Assembly: GCA_016184235.1 (NCBI GenBank)
Contig: JACPDC010000099.1
Location: 1 to 11,053 of the forward strand
DNA: 11,053 nt
Reading direction: 5' to 3'
Source: Deltaproteobacteria bacterium
Lineage (GTDB): Bacteria > Desulfobacterota > Binatia > UBA9968
The notes below the pieces were generated by a model. It made no database searches, was not told where the DNA came from, and worked only from the letters and a program-made list of their open reading frames with translations. Of the stretch, positions 5,973 through 11,053 are shown piece after piece (positions within the stretch are counted from its first letter, which is position 1; the number at the start of each line of letters is the position of its first letter). The translations under genes were made by a program, and so were the position numbers.

Positions 5973-6229
5973 GGCTGAACTCCGAGGAGGCGGTCGAGCT
6001 CTCCCGACATGTCCAGCTCCCTGATGTCGTCGAAGCCTCCGACGGATTTCCCGTCGATAAAGATCTGCGGCACCGTCCTGCGACCGGACAGCCGCGTCAC
6101 CTCCTCCCGAAGGTGCTCGTCAACGGTTATGTCGATCTCCTCAAAATCGACATGCTTGGTGCGCAGAAGCGCCTTCGCCCTAGCACAGAAAGGGCAGTAA
6201 TTTGTGGTATAGATCACGACTTTGGGCAT
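5969..6229 (-). CDS. grxC: Glutaredoxin (GrxC-type, CPFC active site)
   Basis: Small thiol-disulfide oxidoreductase, 86 residues from the chosen start. It contains KVVIYTTNYCPFCARAKALL (residues 3-22 from this start) with the dithiol CPFC site. RRTVPQIFIDGKSVGG gives the cis-proline (TVP) and the GG glutathione-binding motif, and FDDIRELD follows. Dithiol glutaredoxins reduce disulfides or glutathione mixed disulfides in the cytoplasm. An upstream in-frame TTG at 6259 would add ten residues (MWENPFSSTP) unlike the family; the ATG at 6229 fits the usual length, although neither start has a well-placed Shine-Dalgarno. It lies about 35 bases after the second SPOR ATPase stop (5 bases if the TTG is used), so it is probably the last gene of the pilus operon. 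Confidence 0.9.
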   Translation of the reverse strand: MPKVVIYTTNYCPFCARAKALLRTKHVDFEEIDITVDEHLREEVTRLSGRRTVPQIFIDGKSVGGFDDIRELDMSGELDRLLGVQP

Positions 6230-6264
6230 GGGCGTGGACGAAAACGGATTCTCCCACAATGCGT

Positions 6265-7428
6265 TCAGGGCTTCATCTCTACGGCATCCACGCTCTTAAC
6301 GCCGATCGTGCGGAGCAGATCTATGATGGTGTCGGATTCATCCTTGCTATACTGGCCGGCCAGACGAACCTGGTAGAGAGTCCATCCGTCTCCCAATTGC
6401 TTCTCCACGACGGCCGAAGGAAAGCCTTGTTTTCCCAGCTGACCCCGTAACTCCTCCGCTTGATCTCTGACCAGGAAGGTGCCCGTTTTGATAACGAACC
6501 GGGAAGAGGCTGGCTGTGATCGGCCCTTGTCCGCCGGTTCTGCGACCACGAGCGCCCGCCATTCGGGGTTGTAATACAGCAGCGCCAGCAGGGATAAAAC
6601 CAGGAGAAGAACAAGCGCGGAGAGCCGTCCGAGCCGGAAGACCGCTTTTTTCGGTGTGATCCAATTGTCCCGTGTGGCCGTGACCTTTAAAAAAGATTGC
6701 CTGACTTGCCCTACTCCGATTCTGCCGCCTCGCTGCCCCGCCTGCTCCACGGCGAGATTTGCGATGCGGTTGATCAGCCGAGGGACACCTGAAGTTTTGC
6801 GATGAAGATAGCGGGCCGCGGGCCGAGTAAATCGAATCTCGTCCGCCAGGCCGGCAACCGAGAGACGGTGGGTCAAATAGGGCAGCACCTCTTTCTTCTT
6901 GAGAGGCCCCACCTTGAGTTTGGCGCCGATCCTCTGTTCGAGCTGCTGGAATCGTTTGTGACCCAATTTCGCCGCGAGTTCGGGCTGGCCGACCAAAACA
7001 ATCTGAAGCAGCCTTTCCGCATTCCTGTCCAGATTGGTGAGGAACTTCACATGGTCCAGGCAGCGAAAATCCAGGTGTTGCGCTTCGTCGAATACTGCGA
7101 GGGGAATTTTGGAGTCGCCTTCCATATCGTGGAAAGCGGTATCGAGGGTCTCGGTCATGTCTTGGGGGGTCCGCGGCGGAGTACTCACGAGCACCACGTT
7201 AAAATCTCCGTTCAACTCCTCCAAGAGCCGCCGGCAGAGGATAGTCTTCCCCGTGCCCGGGTCCCCGACGACACATATCAGCCCGTCTCGACGCCGGATG
7301 GCGGCTAAGGTCTCTTCAAAAACCCGCCGATGGTGATCGCTGGCGTAAAGGAAGTCCAGGTCGGCCGTCAGGCTGAAAGGCCTTTTATGCGTCGGCTGTT
7401 GCGCGGAATCGGTAAGATTCAATAGCAT
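6265..7428 (-). CDS. Second ExeA/MshM-like AAA+ ATPase with membrane anchor and SPOR domain
   Basis: 387 residues from the ATG chosen. The N-terminus keeps the ExeA-type entry (PFSLTADLDFLYAS, residues 17-30). Walker A is GDPGTGKT (55-62), Walker B is LAVFDEAQ (110-117), and a sensor region NLDRNAERLLQIVLVGQPEL lies at 132-151. One membrane span lies near 269-286. The periplasmic C-terminus (about 308-387) is a SPOR-like repeat beginning RFVIKTGTF, expected to bind denuded septal or remodelled peptidoglycan. It is a paralogue of the ATPase at 8686-9954 with the same domain order. Start choice: the frame is open to 7638, but that would overlap the upstream TPR gene and cross a strong terminator. 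The ATG at 7428 follows GGGAGGA by no gap, which is too close; TTG at 7422 would have ideal spacing of 7 bases, so the real start may be TTG. Confidence 0.87.
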   Translation of the reverse strand: MLLNLTDSAQQPTHKRPFSLTADLDFLYASDHHRRVFEETLAAIRRRDGLICVVGDPGTGKTILCRRLLEELNGDFNVVLVSTPPRTPQDMTETLDTAFHDMEGDSKIPLAVFDEAQHLDFRCLDHVKFLTNLDRNAERLLQIVLVGQPELAAKLGHKRFQQLEQRIGAKLKVGPLKKKEVLPYLTHRLSVAGLADEIRFTRPAARYLHRKTSGVPRLINRIANLAVEQAGQRGGRIGVGQVRQSFLKVTATRDNWITPKKAVFRLGRLSALVLLLVLSLLALLYYNPEWRALVVAEPADKGRSQPASSRFVIKTGTFLVRDQAEELRGQLGKQGFPSAVVEKQLGDGWTLYQVRLAGQYSKDESDTIIDLLRTIGVKSVDAVEMKP

Positions 7429-7488
7429 TCCTCCCGAAGATCCAGGACGACTGAGACGCTGATGTCTCTTTTCTATGGTCTCCTCCCG

Positions 7489-7520
7489 AAAAAAACAAGC
7501 GCCGGAATCCTGTCCGGCGC
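7489..7520 (-). terminator. Intrinsic terminator after the TPR gene, inside the pilus operon
   Basis: GCGCCGGA (7499-7506) pairs perfectly with TCCGGCGC (7513-7520), 8 bp with a 6-base loop. On the minus strand TTGTTTTTTT follows (7498 to 7489). It lies 36 bases past the TPR stop and about 60 bases before the second ATPase gene, so it would reduce expression of that gene and glutaredoxin. Confidence 0.88.
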
Positions 7521-7555
7521 GCCCGGTTTTCATCGGCAGGAGAGCGCCGCTACAT

Positions 7556-8689
7556 TTATTTTTCCCCGGCCCGTTCCTTGAGGTATCCGCGAACCCTTTC
7601 CGCCAAGCGGTTGTTCTCTTCACCCGCGCTTTCGACAAATTTTTGATAGTGGAAACGGGCCCTCTCCGTTTCCCCCATCTCTTCCAGAACCAAGGCGAGA
7701 TTGTAATGGGTCTGGGGAAAATAAGGGTTGATGGCCAGGGCTTTCTCCAAAACCTCTCGTGCCTCGTGAACTCGCTTTTGAGACCGGTAAACCAATCCCA
7801 GGTTATTATAAGAACTCAAATGATTGCGGTCCATAGACAGGGCTGTCTCGTAGTGCTTCGTGGACTGCTTCCAATCCCCTTTGATCTGATAGATAACTCC
7901 CAGATTGTGGTAGGCCCGCGGATAACGCGGATTCAGGGTGACCGCTTTTTTGAGCTCGGTGACCGCCTGGTCATACATCCCCAGTTCCTTATACACGACT
8001 CCCAGGTTGTTATGGGCCTCGGCATAGAGGGGCCATAACTGGACGACTTTCTCATACTCGCGCCGCGCCAGCGGAAAATTCTTCTCCTCCTGATAGAACA
8101 GAGCCAGGTTAAAGTGGTAGCGCACTTCCTCGGAGAGGTCGGGCGTCACGGCGACCTTTGAGCCCTCGCGTGATTTTTCCGGTTTGGCGGGCCTGGCGGA
8201 CTCCGTGGGTTTCTTCTCGACCTTGGCTACTTCGGGCCTCCCGCCCCCACTCCCCGCCGGGATCTTCCCCGGCGTGGCTCTCTTCTCCACAGGCGCCTCC
8301 GCCTCTTGCCCCTCTCGGGCGGCTACTCCCTTATCCAACACCAGCGGCTCCACAGTTGGAACCGACGGCGGCGGAGTGAGAATCAAGCCGGCCGGCCTTT
8401 TCTCCGAAGTCGCCTGCGAAACGGCCGACGGCGACTTGGCCTTGGGACCCCGCGCGAAAAAGAAATAGACAATCAGCACTACAAAAAGAAAAACACCCGA
8501 ACCCAAGCCCACGAGAAGCGCAGGGGAAACATTGGTTCGGCTCAAAACCGAACTCAAGGAGCCTCCCCCCAACCTGCTCCCTGATCCTTTGGCGGCGGTC
8601 GGCAATACTCCCGTAGGGTCGGGGCTGAGGTAGCGCCTCCCTAACCTGGCCGATTGCGCTTTCTTGAGGGCGTCCGCTATCAGACTCAC
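7556..8689 (-). CDS. mshN: Membrane-anchored TPR protein, GspB/MshN-like
   Basis: 377 residues starting at GTG; the GTGA overlap with the preceding ATPase stop (8686-8689) implies translational coupling. MSLIADALKKAQ at the N-terminus is the cytoplasmic signature of GspB/ExeB/MshN-type proteins, which partner ExeA/MshM ATPases. One membrane span lies at about 56-78. A Pro/Ala/Lys/Glu-rich periplasmic linker runs to about 185. Five tetratricopeptide repeats follow (about 188-221, 222-255, 256-289, 290-323, 324-357), with consecutive NLGVVYK, NLGVIYQ and NLGLVYR motifs and a final repeat that is more degenerate. In MSHA systems MshN sits after MshM; here the order is the same. Probable role: a periplasmic scaffold linking the ATPase in the inner membrane to the secretin and peptidoglycan. 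The TPR content is clear; the symbol rests on order and N-terminus. Confidence 0.85.
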   Translation of the reverse strand: MSLIADALKKAQSARLGRRYLSPDPTGVLPTAAKGSGSRLGGGSLSSVLSRTNVSPALLVGLGSGVFLFVVLIVYFFFARGPKAKSPSAVSQATSEKRPAGLILTPPPSVPTVEPLVLDKGVAAREGQEAEAPVEKRATPGKIPAGSGGGRPEVAKVEKKPTESARPAKPEKSREGSKVAVTPDLSEEVRYHFNLALFYQEEKNFPLARREYEKVVQLWPLYAEAHNNLGVVYKELGMYDQAVTELKKAVTLNPRYPRAYHNLGVIYQIKGDWKQSTKHYETALSMDRNHLSSYNNLGLVYRSQKRVHEAREVLEKALAINPYFPQTHYNLALVLEEMGETERARFHYQKFVESAGEENNRLAERVRGYLKERAGEK

Positions 8690-9954
8690 GGCGCGGCTTT
8701 CTTGGAAAGCTGAGTTGAAGTCAGCACCACCTGGACTTGAGAAAAACCCTCGACCCTCTTGAAGGTCCTTTCCACCTCCTCGGCCTCCGTTTTCTGCGCG
8801 AACCGTCCCAAATAGAGACGGTGGCCGCTTCCTCCGTCCGCCGCACCGGCCCTGGCCAGGAAAAGAGGATAGCCGGTGGATTTCACCCTTTCAGCGACTT
8901 CGAGCGCCTCAGCCTCGGTTTTGTAGGAGCCGATCTGGATGGTGTAGAAAGAATTCCCCTGTCCCTTTTCTTGCGTCGACTTTGCCTCCGCCGAGGGCGA
9001 AGCCGGCGACGAACGGTCTTTTCTCAACGGGATAAGATCGGAGTCGAGGAAAAACATCGCAAAAAGGCCGCCCAGGACAAAAACCAACAACCCCACCAAT
9101 CCCAGCGCGAGCCTCCGCTTGAAAATTCCGCCGGGGCGCGGGGCCTCCTCCCCCTCAAGACTCTTCAGCCCCTTCATGACGGTCTGGCGCTGGATCTCCC
9201 TGCTTTGCTCCGCGTACCCGCCGAGCAGGGCGCGATCGGACGCGAGATTGATGAGACGCGGAATGCCCCGCGAATAGTTATAGATCTCGCGCAGCGCCCC
9301 GGGGGTGAAATGAATATCTCCCGACGAGCCCGCGACCGTCAGGCGGTGGTGGATATAGCGCGGGACCTCTTCCTTTCCCAAAGGCTGCAGGTGGTAGCGG
9401 ATGGAAATTCTCTGATTGAGCTGCCTCAATCGGGGCAGCGAAAGCTTTTCTTTCAACTCCACCTGTCCCATTAAGATGATCTGCAGCAGCTTCTCCTTCT
9501 CCGTCTCGAGATTCGACAGAATGCGGATTTCCTCCAGGACCGGCAGGGGCAGATTCTGGGCCTCGTCGATGATCAGGATCGAGCTGCGGTTCGCCCCTTG
9601 CTGGTTCAGGAGAAATCGATTGAGCTCATCCAGAAGCTCCTTCTTAGTGGTGCCGCCGCTCGAAATTCCAAAGTCGCTCAGGATGCACTGCAGGAGCTCC
9701 TGTCCCGAAAACATGGGATTCAGGATGAGGGCGCTGTCGGTGGATTGGGATTCGATCTTGTTCAGCAGCGCGCGGCAGAGCGTCGTCTTCCCGGCCCCGA
9801 CCTCGCCGGTAATCAGGATAAATCCCTCTCTCTCCTTAATCCCGTAGAGGAGATGCTCGAAGGCCCCGCGGTGATTCTCGCTCAGGAAAAAAAAACGAGG
9901 GTCCGGGGTCAAATTAAAGGGCTTTTCCTTAAGGCCGTAAAACTCCTCGTACAT
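8686..9954 (-). CDS. mshM: ExeA/MshM-like AAA+ ATPase with membrane anchor and SPOR domain
   Basis: 422 residues. YGLKEKPFNLTPDPRFFF (residues 6-23) is the hallmark opening of ExeA/MshM-type secretion ATPases. Walker A is GEVGAGKT (50-57), Walker B is LIIDEAQNL (127-135), followed by SNLETEKEKLLQIILMGQVEL. After the AAA module comes a basic stretch and one membrane span (about 283-302), then a linker and a SPOR-like domain (about 335-415, starting SFYTIQIGSYKTEAEA). Typical MshM proteins are shorter and lack SPOR; Aeromonas ExeA instead carries a periplasmic peptidoglycan-binding domain and helps the secretin assemble through the wall, so SPOR here is likely an alternative wall-binding module. 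It begins 11 bases after the secretin stop with GAGG only 2 bases before the ATG, and its TGA overlaps the GTG start of the TPR gene. Confidence 0.9.
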   Translation of the reverse strand: MYEEFYGLKEKPFNLTPDPRFFFLSENHRGAFEHLLYGIKEREGFILITGEVGAGKTTLCRALLNKIESQSTDSALILNPMFSGQELLQCILSDFGISSGGTTKKELLDELNRFLLNQQGANRSSILIIDEAQNLPLPVLEEIRILSNLETEKEKLLQIILMGQVELKEKLSLPRLRQLNQRISIRYHLQPLGKEEVPRYIHHRLTVAGSSGDIHFTPGALREIYNYSRGIPRLINLASDRALLGGYAEQSREIQRQTVMKGLKSLEGEEAPRPGGIFKRRLALGLVGLLVFVLGGLFAMFFLDSDLIPLRKDRSSPASPSAEAKSTQEKGQGNSFYTIQIGSYKTEAEALEVAERVKSTGYPLFLARAGAADGGSGHRLYLGRFAQKTEAEEVERTFKRVEGFSQVQVVLTSTQLSKKAAP

Positions 9955-9965
9955 ATCCTCGCGGT

Positions 9966-11053
9966 CTACCAGGGCGACCGCCCTTTGGTTTTCTCCAGCC
10001 TCTGTATCTCCCGGGAGGTGATTTCATCGACTTTTTTGCCGACCATAACGGTCGGGCTCAATAAAACCACCAGCTCGGTTTTCCGCACCTCCTGACTGGT
10101 AGAACGGAAAAGACCCCCGATGCCCGGGAGGTCGCCGAGGATCGGAACCTTGCCGTCGCTGTCGCTCCTTTTTTCCTGCATCAACCCGCCGATGACGACC
10201 ACCTGCCCTTCTCGAGCCCGCACTATCATGTCAGCTTCCCTGACATCAATAATAGGAAAGGTATCGCCGATGGCCGATTTCGCCTCACCCCTCTTTTCCG
10301 TCACTGTCGGGTGAATGTGAAGAACCACATTTCCGTCCGACCCGATTTGCGGGGTGATCCCCAGGACCACCCCCACAGTCACAGTGCGGGGAGTCACGGT
10401 TTTACTGGTTTGCGTGCCGGTCAGCGAAGGGGTTTCCGATACGCGGGTCTCAAAAAAGACCTCGTCCGTGCCCGCGCGGATCACCGCCGTTTGGTTGTTG
10501 AGGGTGGCAAGCTTGGGACTGGAAATGACTTTCAACTCTCCCTGCGTGCTGATAACGGAGAGCAGCGCCGTGAAGTCGGTGCTGGCGACGCCGATTTGGA
10601 ATCCTCCCCCGGCAGGCGCAAGCCTCTGGGCCAAGATCTTGCCGGCAGAAAGTGTAGTCGCTCCCCTGAACGCGGCCGCCTGGGAAATGGCCGTCCAGTC
10701 GAGACCGAACTGGTATTGGCCGGTGAGCGTCACCTCGACGATCCTCGCCTCGATGAGAACCTGGCGCTGTACCGATCCCTCGACACTCTCCAAGAAACTG
10801 GCGACACGATCCAAGAATTTGGGAAAATCGCTGACCAGGAGGCTCCCGCTCTGCTTGTCGACGACGACCTTACCCTTCGGGGAGAGAATTTTCGTGACCC
10901 CCGCCTCGATATCCGTCCAAAGATCCGTCGCCGTCGAGGTAGTCACCGTAGTTGCTCCCCCCCCTCCACCAGACCCACCGGTAGTTCCCGTTGTCCCTCC
11001 TACTGCCCCGCCGGCACCGATTTGCGCTGAAGCGGAAGAGGAGCCCGAGCGCT
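9966..11053 (-). CDS. mshL: Secretin (MshL/PilQ/GspD family), 5' end beyond the window
   Basis: Outer-membrane secretin that forms the gated ring through which a type IV pilus or secreted protein passes. At least 362 codons are visible; the frame is open to the last base, so a GTG at 10946 is merely internal. In coding order: a Gly/Thr/Ser-rich linker (10947-11015), an N-type subdomain with SGSLLVSDFPKFLDRVASFL, then VLIEARIVEVTLTGQYQFGLDW, ISTQGELKVISSPKLATLNN, and the secretin signature near VPILGDLPGIGGLFRS. The chain ends KTELVVLLSPTVMVGKK plus a short basic tail. The gene order secretin, MshM-like ATPase, MshN-like TPR protein favours MshL over PilQ or GspD, but the upstream genes that would confirm an MSHA system are outside the window. 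Confidence 0.93.
   Translation of the reverse strand, partial: RSGSSSASAQIGAGGAVGGTTGTTGGSGGGGGATTVTTSTATDLWTDIEAGVTKILSPKGKVVVDKQSGSLLVSDFPKFLDRVASFLESVEGSVQRQVLIEARIVEVTLTGQYQFGLDWTAISQAAAFRGATTLSAGKILAQRLAPAGGGFQIGVASTDFTALLSVISTQGELKVISSPKLATLNNQTAVIRAGTDEVFFETRVSETPSLTGTQTSKTVTPRTVTVGVVLGITPQIGSDGNVVLHIHPTVTEKRGEAKSAIGDTFPIIDVREADMIVRAREGQVVVIGGLMQEKRSDSDGKVPILGDLPGIGGLFRSTSQEVRKTELVVLLSPTVMVGKKVDEITSREIQRLEKTKGRSPW

Noticed and set aside
6802..7308. Plus-strand ORF of 168 codons opposite the second ATPase
   Set aside because: Lies wholly over the AAA module on the other strand and has no recognisable fold motif or ribosome-binding site.
7429..7638. N-terminal extension of the second ATPase up to 7638
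   Set aside because: It would overlap the TPR gene by 83 bases and read through a strong terminator; the added residues do not resemble any ExeA-type N-terminus.
8737..9474. Long plus-strand ORF (245 codons) opposite the first SPOR ATPase
   Set aside because: It is antisense to a gene with clear Walker motifs, has an arginine/glycine-rich composition typical of a shadow frame in GC-rich DNA, and shows no family motif.
10311..11030. Plus-strand ORF of 239 codons opposite the secretin
   Set aside because: Antisense shadow of a clear secretin; very rich in Arg and Gly with no recognisable domain.

Overview
This is a bacterial chromosomal window of moderately high GC with tightly packed genes. 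It looks like a Gram-negative lineage: it encodes an outer-membrane secretin, pilus-assembly ATPases with peptidoglycan-binding SPOR domains, and the non-mevalonate isoprenoid enzyme IspD. The mix of CarD next to IspD, an Allochromatium-type 2[4Fe-4S] ferredoxin and ExeA-like ATPases suggests a deltaproteobacterium-like or candidate-phylum organism. That placement is inference. No marker gene settles the taxonomy, and I see no transposase, integrase, phage gene or CRISPR array.

Layout. Positions 1-1529 (+) hold the 3' part of cysteine synthase (cysK), overlapping larE, a PP-loop sulfur transferase. larE meets ispD (-) tail to tail with a 4-bp overlap. Upstream of ispD lies carD (-), separated from it by a strong intrinsic terminator. 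A gene-free stretch (2786-3167) holds a candidate carD promoter and a hairpin with a T-run. Next come rimI (-) and, just upstream of it in the same operon, an unusual three-part protein: ferredoxin, Pro/Ala linker, membrane segments and an alpha-crystallin-like tail. A divergent promoter region follows, then tRNA-Cys(GCA) (+) and a DedA-family membrane protein (+). DedA again meets the next gene, a glutaredoxin (-), with a 4-bp tail-to-tail overlap.

The rest of the window (5969-11053, all -) is an MSHA/type IV pilus-like or type II secretion-like assembly operon. Read in the direction of transcription it contains: a secretin (mshL-like, running off the window), an ExeA/MshM-like AAA+ ATPase with membrane anchor and SPOR domain, a GspB/MshN-like membrane-anchored TPR protein, an intrinsic terminator, a second MshM-like ATPase also carrying a SPOR domain, and glutaredoxin. 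The order secretin, ATPase, TPR protein matches mshL-mshM-mshN. The probable job of this group is to place and open the secretin channel through the peptidoglycan and to scaffold pilus assembly.

The points most worth a second look are the ferredoxin/alpha-crystallin-like membrane fusion, the pair of SPOR-tailed ATPases separated by a terminator, the cysK-larE overlap, and the terminator/leader structures around carD and ispD.
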